DNA of 64,000 nt from JBEIDK01 sp040383485. Lineage in GTDB: Bacteria; Bacteroidota; Bacteroidia; UBA4408. Positions within the stretch are counted from its first letter, which is position 1; each line of letters opens with the position of its first letter. The position numbers were made by a program, and so were the translations under genes. The notes below the pieces were generated by a model. It was not told where the DNA came from and did no database searches. It was given only the letters and a program-made list of their open reading frames with translations. The DNA lies in the NCBI GenBank assembly GCA_040383485.1, contig JBEIDK010000004.1, positions 1 through 64,000 on the forward strand. Direction: 5' to 3'. This document shows positions 54,989 to 64,000 of this stretch, piece after piece.

Positions 54989-55908
54989 ATTTCGGTAACA
55001 ATGTTGCCCTCTTTGTCACAATAACCTCTATACATACCCTCTGAATTAAAACTGAGATTAATGTTACCTTTAGTATCAAGAGCAATTAATCCGCCTTCAC
55101 CACCAATTTTTACTAGTTTATTTTTAACTACTTCGTTACAAGCTTCATTAAGAGTAAAGCCTTTATATTCCATTAGGCACGAAACATCATAAGCGACAAC
55201 ACTTCTAATAAAAAATTCACCATGGCCCGTGCACGAAACAGCACAAGTGTTATTATTGGCATATGTTCCTGAACCAATAATTGAGGTGTCGCCGACCCTT
55301 CCATACTTTTTATTTGTCATGCCTCCAGTTGAAGTAGCAGCGGCTAAATTGCCATGCATATCCAAGGCAACTGCTCCAACTGTACCAAATTTTTTTTCAA
55401 TTAAAGCTTGGCCACTATGGTCTAAAAATATTTTATTTTCTTTGAGTGAAGACAACCATTGTTCATACCTGTGTTGCACAAAAAAATATTCATCATTACA
55501 AATTTCAATATCATTTTCTAGCGCAAATTTAAATGCTCCTTCACCGCACATTAAAACATGCTCTGAATTTTGCATGATTGTCTTCGCAAGTTTTATTGGA
55601 TTTTTAATTCTACTTACACCAGCAACCGCTCCTGCCATTAAATTCTTTCCTTCCATAATAGAGGCGTCTAGTTCATTTTTTCCTTCGTTGGTAAATACGG
55701 CTCCTTTTCCAGCATTAAAAAGTGAACAATTTTCTAAGCTCATAACACATTCTTCAACAGCATCTAAAGAGCTACCATTATTTTCTAAAATTTTTTTACC
55801 AATAAGTAATGCTTCATTTAATGCGCTAATGTAAAGCAACTCTTTCTCAGGAGTCATTAATTCTCTTAAAATAGTGCCTGCGCCGCCGTGTATAGCAATT
55901 GTAAACAT
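54979..55908 (-). CDS. Isoaspartyl peptidase / L-asparaginase (plant-type, Ntn hydrolase)
   Basis: 309 residues. This family is autocleaved before a Thr: here GTVGAVALDMHGNLAAATSTGGMTNK shows the catalytic Thr at the GTVGAVA step, with the downstream T-x-G-GMTNK, GRVGDTSIIGSGTYANN and SCTGHGEFFIR of the family. N-terminal IAIHGGAGTI, NAGKGAVFTNEGKNELDASIM and AGAVAGVSRIKNPIKLAK are diagnostic. The mature enzyme hydrolyses beta-aspartyl dipeptides and asparagine. No signal peptide is visible, so it is probably cytosolic. It is monocistronic, converging with cdsA. Confidence 0.95.
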   Translation of the reverse strand: MFTIAIHGGAGTILRELMTPEKELLYISALNEALLIGKKILENNGSSLDAVEECVMSLENCSLFNAGKGAVFTNEGKNELDASIMEGKNLMAGAVAGVSRIKNPIKLAKTIMQNSEHVLMCGEGAFKFALENDIEICNDEYFFVQHRYEQWLSSLKENKIFLDHSGQALIEKKFGTVGAVALDMHGNLAAATSTGGMTNKKYGRVGDTSIIGSGTYANNNTCAVSCTGHGEFFIRSVVAYDVSCLMEYKGFTLNEACNEVVKNKLVKIGGEGGLIALDTKGNINLSFNSEGMYRGYCDKEGNIVTEIYK

Positions 55909-56033
55909 GTAAAATATATGTTGGTTCTGGTTACAAATGAACTGTTTTTTTAATCAAATTCTCAAATTCATTCTATCAATAGGTAATTGATTAAAACTAA
56001 AGTTAAGAAATTAGCAAATCAAATGTTAAATCA

Positions 56034-56041
56034 TATTTTTG
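56034..56041 (+). promoter_or_regulatory. Candidate -7 promoter box for accA
   Basis: TATTTTTG matches TAnnTTTG and lies 28 bases before ATG 56070. No TTG at canonical -33 distance is obvious. Confidence 0.4.
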
Positions 56042-56069
56042 TACCTCACATTTTTGATTTTATTAAACA

Positions 56070-57026
56070 ATGACATACTTAGATTTTGAAAAACCAATTG
56101 AAGAGTTAATTTCTGAAATAGAAAAACTTAATGCAATGGGCGAAAAAAATAATGTTGACGTAGCCCGAGCGGTAAATGATTTGGAAGATAAATTATTGCT
56201 AAAGAAGAAAGAGATTTATTCAAATTTAACAGCTTGGCAAAGAGTACAATTGTCTAGACATCCCGAAAGACCTTATACACTAAGCTATATGAATACTATA
56301 ACAGACAATACATGGATTGAATTATTTGGAGACCGCAATGTAAGAGATTGTAAAGCTATGATTGGCGGGTTTGGCAGAGTTAATGGTAAAACAATAATGT
56401 TTATTGGTCAACAAAAGGGCATAAATACAAAAATGCGACAATTGCGAAATTTCGGTATGGCCAATCCTGAAGGATATAGAAAAGCCTTACGGTTGATGAA
56501 GCTTGCAGAGAAATTTAATAAGCCAATTGTTACTTTTATCGATACTCCTGGAGCTTATCCTGGGCTAGAAGCAGAGGAACGTGGACAGGGTGAAGCAATT
56601 GCCCGAAATTTATTAGAAATGTGTCAGCTTAAGGTTCCTGTAATTTGTATAATTCTTGGCGAAGGTGCTTCAGGAGGTGCATTAGGAATAGGAATAGGGG
56701 ATAGGGTTTTAATGCTTGAAAATACTTGGTATTCTGTTATATCTCCCGAATCTTGCTCTTCCATTTTATGGAGAAATTGGGAAAACAAAGAGCGTGCAGC
56801 CGAGGCGTTAAAACTAACTCCAAATGATATGCTTGGTAATAAATTGATTGATGGTATCATAAATGAACCTCTTGGTGGTGCACATAATGATATACCACAA
56901 GCGCACGAGTTGGTTAAACAGGCAATTTTGAAACACCTTGCAGAAATAGAAAATATTGATCCTGAAGAACGTATTAATCAACGAATTAATAAGTTTTGCG
57001 AAATGGGAGTAGTTGTTGAAAATTAA
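56070..57026 (+). CDS. accA: Acetyl-CoA carboxylase carboxyltransferase subunit alpha
   Basis: AccA with AccD transfers CO2 from carboxybiotin to acetyl-CoA (EC 2.1.3.15), the first step of fatty acid synthesis. 318 residues, the usual length. Motifs: LDFEKPIEELISEIEKL, WQRVQLSRHPERPYTL, GDRNVRDCKAMIGGFGRVNGKTIMFIGQQKG, NFGMANPEGYRKALRLMKLAEKFNKPIVTFIDTPGAYPGLEAEERGQGEAIA and EGASGGALGIGIGDRVLML. Stop and start of the next gene are 8 bases apart, so accA leads a three-gene unit. Confidence 0.97.
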   Translation: MTYLDFEKPIEELISEIEKLNAMGEKNNVDVARAVNDLEDKLLLKKKEIYSNLTAWQRVQLSRHPERPYTLSYMNTITDNTWIELFGDRNVRDCKAMIGGFGRVNGKTIMFIGQQKGINTKMRQLRNFGMANPEGYRKALRLMKLAEKFNKPIVTFIDTPGAYPGLEAEERGQGEAIARNLLEMCQLKVPVICIILGEGASGGALGIGIGDRVLMLENTWYSVISPESCSSILWRNWENKERAAEALKLTPNDMLGNKLIDGIINEPLGGAHNDIPQAHELVKQAILKHLAEIENIDPEERINQRINKFCEMGVVVEN

Positions 57027-57034
57027 TTTCTTGA

Positions 57035-57844
57035 ATGTATTCATTTACAAATTTCATTAGTAGTAAAAGTTTTATTAAGAATTTTATAACTGCAAATCTT
57101 GTTGTTGCTATTATTTTGTTTGCAGTTTATTTATGGATGTCATCCTACACTGACCATGGGGAAACAATTGAAGTGCCTAATTTAAATGGTAAAAATTTTA
57201 ATCAAGCAAAATCTATTCTCGAATCCTTAAAATTAAGGGTAGCCATAATGGATTCAGTTTTCGATTTATCAAAACCAAAGGGCAGTATTATAGAACAAAA
57301 TCCATCAAATGGTGCAAAGGTGAAAGAGAATAGAACAGTCTATTTAACGTTAAATGCATTCCAAGCACCTCAAGTAACAGTTCCAAATTTAAAAGACGCT
57401 TCACTAAGGCAAGCAAAAGCTATTATTGAGGTTGTTGGCTTACAAGTTGGCAACATAACTTTTACTCCCGACATTGCAAAAAACGCAATACTTAGGTACT
57501 CTTATAAAGGTCAAAATGTAAAGCATGGTATGCAAGTTCCTTTTGGTTCAAAAATTGACCTAACTGTTGGTGACGGATTAAACGGAGAAACTATTGAAAT
57601 GCCATGTTTATTTGGTATGAAAAACAATGAAGCGCACAATAAATTAAAAGATTTATCGTTATCGCTAGGTGCAGAAATTTTTGATAGTTCTGTTAATGAC
57701 TCTTCACATGCACGTGTTTATAAACAAACTCCTAGTTACACTAATGGAGCTAAAATTAATAAAGGTAATACTATTGATTTATATTATACAGAAGATGAAA
57801 CTAAAATTCCTGAAATACCTATCGATTCTGCCAAAGGGGAATAA
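57035..57844 (+). CDS. Membrane-anchored protein with three PASTA domains
   Basis: 269 residues. A short cytoplasmic N-terminus is followed by one transmembrane helix (about 19-37, FITANLVVAIILFAVYLWM) and three PASTA units (about 42-113, 114-183 and 185-258), recognised by VPNLNGKNFNQAKSILESLKL, VPNLKDASLRQAKAIIEVVGL and MPCLFGMKNNEAHNKLKDLSL with closing GSKIDL or GNTIDL strands. PASTA domains bind peptidoglycan fragments in kinases and PBPs; here no kinase domain is attached, so a cell-wall sensing or scaffold role is inferred. It overlaps the next gene by 50 bases. Confidence 0.88.
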   Translation: MYSFTNFISSKSFIKNFITANLVVAIILFAVYLWMSSYTDHGETIEVPNLNGKNFNQAKSILESLKLRVAIMDSVFDLSKPKGSIIEQNPSNGAKVKENRTVYLTLNAFQAPQVTVPNLKDASLRQAKAIIEVVGLQVGNITFTPDIAKNAILRYSYKGQNVKHGMQVPFGSKIDLTVGDGLNGETIEMPCLFGMKNNEAHNKLKDLSLSLGAEIFDSSVNDSSHARVYKQTPSYTNGAKINKGNTIDLYYTEDETKIPEIPIDSAKGE

Positions 57845-60146
57845 AAAACTTAGATTAAATTACTTACTTTCTATTTCATTTTTTATTTTTCAAGTCAATG
57901 CTTATAGTCAAGAACGATTAGAGCCATTGCATTACAATAAACAATTATTTGAAACTAAAGATAATATTCAGGACCGCTCCACTGCATATCCAGATAAAAT
58001 ATTTTTCATAATCGATACGCTTAATTTGCCTTTTTACGATGATTTTTCATCAAATAAATTTCAAACCTTTTATTACTATTCATTTCCAAACTCAGCTATT
58101 AATTCTTCTTCAATTTTTAATTTTACATTAAAGAAATTAGTATCTCCATTTATACAATCAAATCCAACATCGTTCAATTATTCTAAAGTTCGTCAATACG
58201 ACAGTACTTTTATAAGCTCAGGTAATTGGTTAAGAACTGTCACTGATTCATTTAATATTTCATTTCAAAATCTATATAATTTTCAGAATAAAATTAAGTC
58301 ATACCCTCAAAGTCCATTTATTGCAGATAGTACATTTAAGGTTTGGGTAGGCGGAGTAAAATTAGATAGTGCTGCAACAGTTGCTGTTTCAAATATAGAT
58401 GCTACAATAAAATCTATTAGTCAATTAACAGAAACTTTTGAAGTAGTCAAAATTCAAGGAAGTGGTCAAAATGGTTTATGGTCTGATTTTGAGCAAAATG
58501 TATTTTTAAATAACACTTTTCCAATAGCTCAACCAACCATTGGTGTGGCTACTTTTGATGGACTTAACCATAAAGGCATGCCATACAATTTTTCTATTGT
58601 TTCTAATGGTAGAGCAGATTATTTAACATCCAAACCAATTAATTTGAATTTTGCAACCCCAAGATATCTTAGCTTTTTTTGGCAAAGACAAGGGCTAGGC
58701 GACACACCAGAATTTACGGATTCACTAATGCTACAATTCAGAAATGCTGAAACTGATTGGCAAACGATTTGGAGTAAAACTGGCGGAGTTAGTGACACAA
58801 CTTTTACATCAGCAACTATAGGTATAGACTCTATTTATCTCTCTTCAAGCTTTCAATTTAGATTTATTAATAGAGCTACATTAAGCGGTGCAAATGACCA
58901 TTGGAATATTGATTATGTTAGAGTTGTGCAAAACTTATCTGATACCATTATAAATGATTTGGCATTTGTATCAAGTCCAACAACACTTTTAACTGATTAT
59001 CAGGCTGTACCATATTCACAATATGAGCCTTCGATGATGTCAACCTCAATCACCAATTATATTAACAATTTATCACCTTCTGGCTTAGGTCAAAATACGA
59101 ATTTTGATTATCAAGTTTCTGATTTTTATTCTCAAAATTTAATTGACATTGTTAATGTAGATAATTTTAATTTTGCTGCTGCTGAGATTAATAATTGTAA
59201 TTTTTGTGCAAGTGTTTTAAATCCACTTTTAATAACTGGTTCTCATCCTCAATTCTTTTTCCCCGACTCAAATAAATGCGTTGAATATAGAATAAAGCAA
59301 TGGCTCACTCCATTAAATTTAGCTCCTATCAGAGAAAACGATACTATTCAATTCATACAAAGATTTTCAGATTACTTTGCATATGATGATGGTAGTGCTG
59401 AGGCTGGCTATTTACTTACAACTCCAGCCGCTAATATGGCAGCGCAATTTGAGCTTACAAGTGCTGATGAGATGAGAGGAATGAGAATTTTCTTTGACCC
59501 GATAAATGATAATTTCTCTGGAGTAGAATTTTATATTCGAGTTTGGAGTGACTCAATAATAAGCATTGGAAGCACAACAATTCATATACCTGGTAAAATA
59601 TTAAAAGAGTTTGGACCCTTAACTCCTCAATACACGAATACTAATGATTATAGTGTTTTTGCAGAGTATTTATTTAATTCCATTCTAACTCTTCCTGCCG
59701 GGAAATTTTATGCTGGTATTTATAAAGAATCAACAATCGGATTAAATATTGGGTTTGATAGAAACAATAATAATCAAACAAAAATGTTTTTTACCCCTAC
59801 TTCTGGTTTATGGGCAAATACTCAGTTTGAAGGAACTTACATGATGAGACCCATTTTTGGAAATTGTACTAATGGCTTGCCATCAAAGATTAATGAAATT
59901 CAAAATAACGCCATTCAAATAATTCCTAATCCCGCAAGCGATAGGGTAATAATAAAATCTGATTTGGATGAAAATTTAAACATAGAAATAATTGACTTTT
60001 CGGGTAAATTATTATTTGCGAAAAGTAATATATTTTCTGGCTCTTCAGTTGATGTTGCAGCTCTTAATAATGGATTATATATTGCTAGAATATTTAATTC
60101 TGACAATCAATATTTGAAATCAATTAAATTTAGTATCATAAAATAG
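57795..60146 (+). CDS. T9SS type A secreted protein
   Basis: I place the start at ATG 57795 (783 residues), inside the end of the PASTA gene; a frame open from 57669 would add 42 residues of low-complexity antisense-like sequence. The signal peptide is KKLRLNYLLSISFFIFQVNAYSQ. The protein contains two lectin-like or MAM-like beta-sandwich regions: FYDDFS, YLSFFWQRQGLGDTPEFTDSLMLQFRNAETDWQTIW, and FSDYFAYDDGSAEAGYLL followed by MRGMRIFFDPINDNFSGVEFYIRVWSD. It ends with a typical type-A sorting domain: IQIIPNPASDRVIIKSD, IEIIDFSGKLL, LNNGLYIARI. The function on the surface is unknown. Confidence 0.82.
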   Translation: MKLKFLKYLSILPKGNKKLRLNYLLSISFFIFQVNAYSQERLEPLHYNKQLFETKDNIQDRSTAYPDKIFFIIDTLNLPFYDDFSSNKFQTFYYYSFPNSAINSSSIFNFTLKKLVSPFIQSNPTSFNYSKVRQYDSTFISSGNWLRTVTDSFNISFQNLYNFQNKIKSYPQSPFIADSTFKVWVGGVKLDSAATVAVSNIDATIKSISQLTETFEVVKIQGSGQNGLWSDFEQNVFLNNTFPIAQPTIGVATFDGLNHKGMPYNFSIVSNGRADYLTSKPINLNFATPRYLSFFWQRQGLGDTPEFTDSLMLQFRNAETDWQTIWSKTGGVSDTTFTSATIGIDSIYLSSSFQFRFINRATLSGANDHWNIDYVRVVQNLSDTIINDLAFVSSPTTLLTDYQAVPYSQYEPSMMSTSITNYINNLSPSGLGQNTNFDYQVSDFYSQNLIDIVNVDNFNFAAAEINNCNFCASVLNPLLITGSHPQFFFPDSNKCVEYRIKQWLTPLNLAPIRENDTIQFIQRFSDYFAYDDGSAEAGYLLTTPAANMAAQFELTSADEMRGMRIFFDPINDNFSGVEFYIRVWSDSIISIGSTTIHIPGKILKEFGPLTPQYTNTNDYSVFAEYLFNSILTLPAGKFYAGIYKESTIGLNIGFDRNNNNQTKMFFTPTSGLWANTQFEGTYMMRPIFGNCTNGLPSKINEIQNNAIQIIPNPASDRVIIKSDLDENLNIEIIDFSGKLLFAKSNIFSGSSVDVAALNNGLYIARIFNSDNQYLKSIKFSIIK

Positions 60147-60349
60147 GTTCAAATTAATAAACTAAATCCTTTAAGTTTCAAATTAATTATTAAAGTCATT
60201 GCCTTAAAGTTGTAATAGAAAATATTCTACAGTTTCAATCAATTCCGTTTATTCACTTCAAAATTGTTATGGCAACATTTATTGGACAAATTATAGATTT
60301 TAAATTTGAAATTCTGTAATAAATTATATTTTAGCATTTCAGATTCTTT

Positions 60350-62743
60350 ATGAAATACCTTTGTATACACGGACATTTTTACCAACCTCCACGCGAAAAT
60401 CCTTGGTTAGAAGTAATTGAACAACAAGATAGTGCTTACCCATTTCACGATTGGAATGAACGCATAACAAGCGAATGCTATGCACCCAATGCCCATTCTA
60501 GAATATTGGATGAAGAAATGAAGATTATTGACATTGTCAATAATTATGAAAAAATATCCTTCAATTTTGGCGCTACACTTCTCGATTGGTTATTAAAGGT
60601 TGCTCCTGATGTACATCACGCAATTATTGATGCTGACAAAAAAAGTGTGATTGAGAAAAATGGATGCGGGAACGCAATTGCACAAGTATATAATCACTTA
60701 ATTATGCCTCTTGCAAATGAGCATGATAAAGAAACCCAAGTGATTTGGGGAATTCGTGATTTTGAATTCCGTTTTGGTAGAAAGCCTCAAGGTATGTGGC
60801 TTGCTGAAACTGCCGTTGATACTGCTACCTTAGAGGTTTTAGCTAGCAATGGAATTACTTATACAATACTTGCTCCTCGACAAGCAAAGTCAATAAAGCC
60901 AATTAATAATGGCTCTTGGCATGATGTAACAGGAGAAAAAATTGATACTAGAAATGCTTATTTATGCAAACTACCATCTGGTAAGTCAATAAATTTATTC
61001 TTTTATGATGGTGAACTTTCTCAAGGTGTTGCTTTTAAAGGTTGGCTAAAGGACGGAAAAAAATTTGCAGAACAACTACTAGATTCCTTTGATAACGATT
61101 CTGAACAACCTCAATTAGTAAGTATTGCTACCGATGGAGAAAGTTATGGTCATCATGAAAGATATGGTGATATGGCACTGGCATTTTGTATAAAACATAT
61201 TGAAGAAAGTACTGAAGTTAAGCTAGTAAATTATGCAGAATTTTTGGCATTACACCCTCCAAAGTTTGAAGTAGAAATTTATCAAAATACATCATGGAGT
61301 TGCGTGCATGGTATTGAAAGATGGAGAACTGATTGTGGATGCAACAGTGGTGGTAAACCTTCTTGGAATCAATCATGGCGTGCTCCTTTGCGCAATTCAT
61401 TAGATTGGTTAAGAAATCAAATATCAGATTTGTATGAAAAACAAATGAGTGCATTCGCACCAAATGTTTGGGATTTAAGAAATAAGTATATTAGTATAGT
61501 ATTAGAGAGAAGTGAGAATAATATTGATAAGTTTATTTCTGATAATACAGGCCTACAACTTAAAGGAGAAGAAAAAACAAAGTTTATTAGGTTATTAGAA
61601 ATGCAAAGGCATAGCATGCTCATGTATACTAGTTGTGGCTGGTTCTTTGATGACATTAGTGGAATAGAAACAATTCAAATATTGCAGTATGCTGATAGAG
61701 CTATGCAGCTTGCAGAAAGTGAATCAGATTTAAAACTAGAAAAAGAATTTTTAATTCAATTACATAATACTCCAGGAAACGATAAGCAATTATTTAATGC
61801 CGAAGAAATACATAAACATAAGGTATTGCCATCAAGGCTTACGCTTTCAAAAGTTGGAAGCCATTATGCAGTTGCTTCATTATTTGAAGAGCAACCAGAA
61901 AGTTTAACAATATGTAATTATTTTGCTGAAAGTGAAGTTTACGAAAGGCTTGAAGCTGGAGCCTTAAAGCTTGCAGTTGGCAAAACAAAAGTATTTAGTA
62001 ATATAACTTATAGCGAAAAGTTATTTTATTTTAGTGTTATTTATTTAGGTCAAAATCACATTATTGGCAGTGCTACAAGTAATATTGATGATGACGCTTT
62101 CTTTAGAATGAAAGATGACATTATTGAGTCATTTAATCATAGCAGACTATCAGATGTATTTAGTATCATGCAATTTTATTTTGGGCAAGAAAAATTCTCG
62201 TTTTCAAATTTATTTAAAGACGAACAGAGGAAGGTATTAAATCAAATTATGCACAAAGATTTGAAACAAGCAGAGGATTCTTATAAAAAGATTTATAATA
62301 GAAACTATAATTTAATGAACGTCCTTCAAAGCGAGTCTTTGCCAGTACCTCAAATGCTTGAAAAGAATTTAGCTATTGTAATCAATAATGAAATTAAAGA
62401 GTTTTTTCAATCAACAAAGCTATTCCCAGCGAAACTTGAAAAATTGGCAGAAGAAGTTGAAAAATGGAATGTAGAACTTGACCGCAAAGAAATTATTTAT
62501 TCCGCTACTGATAAAATGTATCAAGTTGTGGCTGATTTATCTCAAAATTGGAACAACGTAAAATATATTGCTAACATCAATAGAGTCTTTGGAGTATTTA
62601 CCAAGTTGGATATTAAAATTGGAACCTTGCGCGCACAGAATGAATTATTCAAAATGCGAAACAAGCCCATTGATTCTGAAAAATTTAGGCAAGAAATAAT
62701 TTTGATGTGCGATTATTTAATGATGAAAGTTGAATTTAATTAG
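60350..62743 (+). CDS. GH57-type glycoside hydrolase with DUF3536 domain
   Basis: 797 residues. The N-terminal half is a GH57-type (beta/alpha)7 domain: CIHGHFYQPPRENPW with the HGHFYQP start, FNFGATLLDWL, Glu153 in GMWLAETAVD as the predicted nucleophile, FFYDGELSQGVAF and Asp262 in IATDGESYGHHERYGDMALA as the predicted acid/base. A Cys-rich loop follows (SCVHGIERWRTDCGCNSGG), and the C-terminal half (about 390-797) matches DUF3536. GH57 enzymes act on alpha-glucans; substrate here is unknown. No signal peptide, so intracellular. It has no glycogen gene neighbours within the window. Confidence 0.88.
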   Translation: MKYLCIHGHFYQPPRENPWLEVIEQQDSAYPFHDWNERITSECYAPNAHSRILDEEMKIIDIVNNYEKISFNFGATLLDWLLKVAPDVHHAIIDADKKSVIEKNGCGNAIAQVYNHLIMPLANEHDKETQVIWGIRDFEFRFGRKPQGMWLAETAVDTATLEVLASNGITYTILAPRQAKSIKPINNGSWHDVTGEKIDTRNAYLCKLPSGKSINLFFYDGELSQGVAFKGWLKDGKKFAEQLLDSFDNDSEQPQLVSIATDGESYGHHERYGDMALAFCIKHIEESTEVKLVNYAEFLALHPPKFEVEIYQNTSWSCVHGIERWRTDCGCNSGGKPSWNQSWRAPLRNSLDWLRNQISDLYEKQMSAFAPNVWDLRNKYISIVLERSENNIDKFISDNTGLQLKGEEKTKFIRLLEMQRHSMLMYTSCGWFFDDISGIETIQILQYADRAMQLAESESDLKLEKEFLIQLHNTPGNDKQLFNAEEIHKHKVLPSRLTLSKVGSHYAVASLFEEQPESLTICNYFAESEVYERLEAGALKLAVGKTKVFSNITYSEKLFYFSVIYLGQNHIIGSATSNIDDDAFFRMKDDIIESFNHSRLSDVFSIMQFYFGQEKFSFSNLFKDEQRKVLNQIMHKDLKQAEDSYKKIYNRNYNLMNVLQSESLPVPQMLEKNLAIVINNEIKEFFQSTKLFPAKLEKLAEEVEKWNVELDRKEIIYSATDKMYQVVADLSQNWNNVKYIANINRVFGVFTKLDIKIGTLRAQNELFKMRNKPIDSEKFRQEIILMCDYLMMKVEFN

Positions 62744-62765
62744 TAAAACTATAATTACGATTTGC

Positions 62766-64000
62766 ATGAGCTTAAATTTTAAGAATTCTTACTCTACATT
62801 AATTTGTTTTCTGTTTTTTTTATTTCCTTTCTTTTCATGGTCTCAATCTGTGTTGTATGTCAATTCCGGCTATGAATGGGACACTTCCATGAATAGAAAA
62901 ATACCTGTAAACCCAATTTTTGAGAATGAAGATGCAGTTATTTTGTCTAGAAAAATATATTATAAAAGCACTGGGTTTCTTGAAAAAACAGAAAGAGTAT
63001 TATTAAAAACCCAAAAAGGTGTTGACTATTTTACGCACATGTATTTACCGGAGAATCAAGAAAGATTAGTTAATCCTGATATGAAGAACATATCTCATAA
63101 TCTATCATCACAATTTCGATTTTATAACGATTTTGAGGTTAAGTATTTTTGTGTAAGAATAATTAGGCCAAACGGGCACACCTTTACACCTGAAGTGAGG
63201 TATACGCCAATTAGAGATTCAATTCGTATAAATAATAATTCTTTAATTCGCATTAGAATGTTCTTCAATTTTAGTCCGTTAAAAGTAGGGGATGAATTAC
63301 AGTATAGTTATAAAATTTCTGTATTAAATACTTCATCTCGAATTTTCTTCAACGATTATTATCCAATTCAAGATCTGGAAATTAAGGATGATTATATTTT
63401 AAAATACGTCCCAGCTTTTAATTTTAAAAATTCTTTGAACCATACTTTTGATTCAACTGAATTTATACTTAATAAGGAAATTATTAGAAGTTATAAGATA
63501 AAAACACAAAATGTCCTTGGATACGATTATAGCAATTCGTTTGCTAATATTGATGCCGTATCATATTATGATATTAACCCAGTCAAATCTCAAAAATATT
63601 TTCAAAATATTTATTCTAGTTCATTATTTCGCAATGTAAACCGCAAGACATTTAAATTATTAGATCCATGCTTTATGGAAGGTAAATTGGCTTTTAATAA
63701 TACTCTACTAAGTTATTACTCTCAAATAACTTATATAAATGATAGAGATTTAAAAAAAGAAGGTTTAAGCCTTAACTCAGACCAAAACGTTGCATACCGA
63801 AATTTTTTAAAGTCGATTAACGATAGCAATTATCAGAACGACTATTTAAAAATGATAGCAATTCACGAAAAATTCAACAGTTTTAAGCCACTTGAATTTA
63901 AGAATGTTTATTCTAGAAAGGAATATTTTGGATTATTTCAATACGACTATCTGAATAAGTCAATATTCAGATATGATTATGATAATGAATTTTATTATGA
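62766..64000 (+). CDS. Partial CDS: secreted protein, possibly DUF3857/transglutaminase-like
   Basis: From ATG 62766 an open frame runs to the window end (411 codons, 3' truncated). A signal peptide is clear (TLICFLFFLFPFFSWSQS). Residues about 45-130 (ENEDAVILSRKIYYKSTGFLEKTERVLLKTQKG, YFCVRIIRPNGHTFTPEV) resemble the DUF3857 start found in periplasmic transglutaminase-like proteins of Bacteroidota, with KVGDELQYSYKISVLN following. The catalytic part would lie outside. It begins 22 bases after the GH57 gene and may be cotranscribed. The family assignment is tentative. Confidence 0.6.
   Translation, partial: MSLNFKNSYSTLICFLFFLFPFFSWSQSVLYVNSGYEWDTSMNRKIPVNPIFENEDAVILSRKIYYKSTGFLEKTERVLLKTQKGVDYFTHMYLPENQERLVNPDMKNISHNLSSQFRFYNDFEVKYFCVRIIRPNGHTFTPEVRYTPIRDSIRINNNSLIRIRMFFNFSPLKVGDELQYSYKISVLNTSSRIFFNDYYPIQDLEIKDDYILKYVPAFNFKNSLNHTFDSTEFILNKEIIRSYKIKTQNVLGYDYSNSFANIDAVSYYDINPVKSQKYFQNIYSSSLFRNVNRKTFKLLDPCFMEGKLAFNNTLLSYYSQITYINDRDLKKEGLSLNSDQNVAYRNFLKSINDSNYQNDYLKMIAIHEKFNSFKPLEFKNVYSRKEYFGLFQYDYLNKSIFRYDYDNEFYY

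Noticed and set aside
55229..55834. 201-codon rightward frame opposite the isoaspartyl peptidase gene
   Set aside because: Antisense shadow; the minus-strand protein is complete with all family motifs.
57669..57794. 42-codon N-terminal extension of the T9SS type A protein
   Set aside because: It overlaps the PASTA coding region in another frame and would place the signal peptide about 60 residues in; ATG 57795 is better.
1..64000. tRNA and rRNA genes
   Set aside because: No cloverleaf-like GC-rich segments, TTCGAATC-type T-loops in the right context, or rRNA signatures were found between genes.

Overview
The window is an AT-rich chromosomal segment of a member of the Bacteroidota. The evidence is three secreted proteins with type IX secretion (T9SS) C-terminal sorting domains (two type B, one type A), Flavobacterium-type promoters (TAnnTTTG -7 boxes) before many genes, a long eukaryote-like IleRS, a TraR/DksA-like protein of the Bacteroidota type, DUF4197 and DUF2007 proteins, and the lutC-like/DUF2007/cdsA gene order. 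I cannot place it to genus; Flavobacteriales or Chitinophagales-like lineages fit. No rRNA, tRNA, CRISPR array, phage or complete insertion sequence was seen.

Layout. 1-3.2 kb: the start of a leftward gene cut by the window edge (possibly GH3-like) and a leftward T9SS type-B protein with a nidogen-like domain. 3.4-7.2 kb, rightward: ACMSD-type decarboxylase, NADP isocitrate dehydrogenase, a small secreted protein and a UbiA-like membrane protein. 7.2-14.8 kb, leftward: tsaD, folD, a Nudix hydrolase, gmd, dapD, a TPR protein, a SUI1/YciH protein and a DUF4197 protein. 15.2-22.4 kb, rightward: cyclophilin, dicarboxylate symporter, ribH, a lipoprotein split by a frameshift at an A9 run, a GapN-type dehydrogenase and a BadF-type kinase. 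22.4-23.8 kb: a leftward polytopic membrane protein. 24.0-39.5 kb, rightward: ileS carrying two in-frame palindromic repeat insertions, a histone-H1-like/DksA fusion, a T9SS type-B protein, plsY and a 2116-residue TPR/beta-propeller/SPOR protein. 39.5-50.0 kb, leftward: ftsY, a PIF1-like helicase and a surface-polysaccharide region (ABC transporter, GT4, GT2, a DegT-type aminotransferase homologue with eroded motifs, a hexapeptide acetyltransferase and two FdtA-type ketoisomerases), interrupted by a 172-bp MITE-like element. 50.2-55.0 kb, rightward: nadE, an FtsX/MacB-type permease, a LUD protein, a DUF2007 protein and cdsA. 55.0-55.9 kb: a leftward isoaspartyl peptidase. 56.0-64.0 kb, rightward: accA, a PASTA protein, a T9SS type-A protein, a GH57/DUF3536 protein and a secreted protein cut by the window end.

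How they fit together. Most genes are core housekeeping: lipid (plsY, cdsA, accA), NAD and one-carbon (nadE, folD, ACMSD), lysine/peptidoglycan precursor (dapD), translation (ileS, tsaD, yciH) and protein targeting (ftsY). The accessory block at 42.9-50.0 kb looks like assembly and export of a glycan containing a 3-acetamido-3,6-dideoxyhexose, because the FdtA/FdtB/FdtC-type set is present in order. The least ordinary features are the palindromic insertions inside ileS, the degenerate aminotransferase beside a doubled ketoisomerase, the giant protein that resembles a T9SS envelope protein with SPOR in place of OmpA, the H1-DksA fusion, the A9 frameshift and the MITE. I did not find one clearly new multi-gene system.
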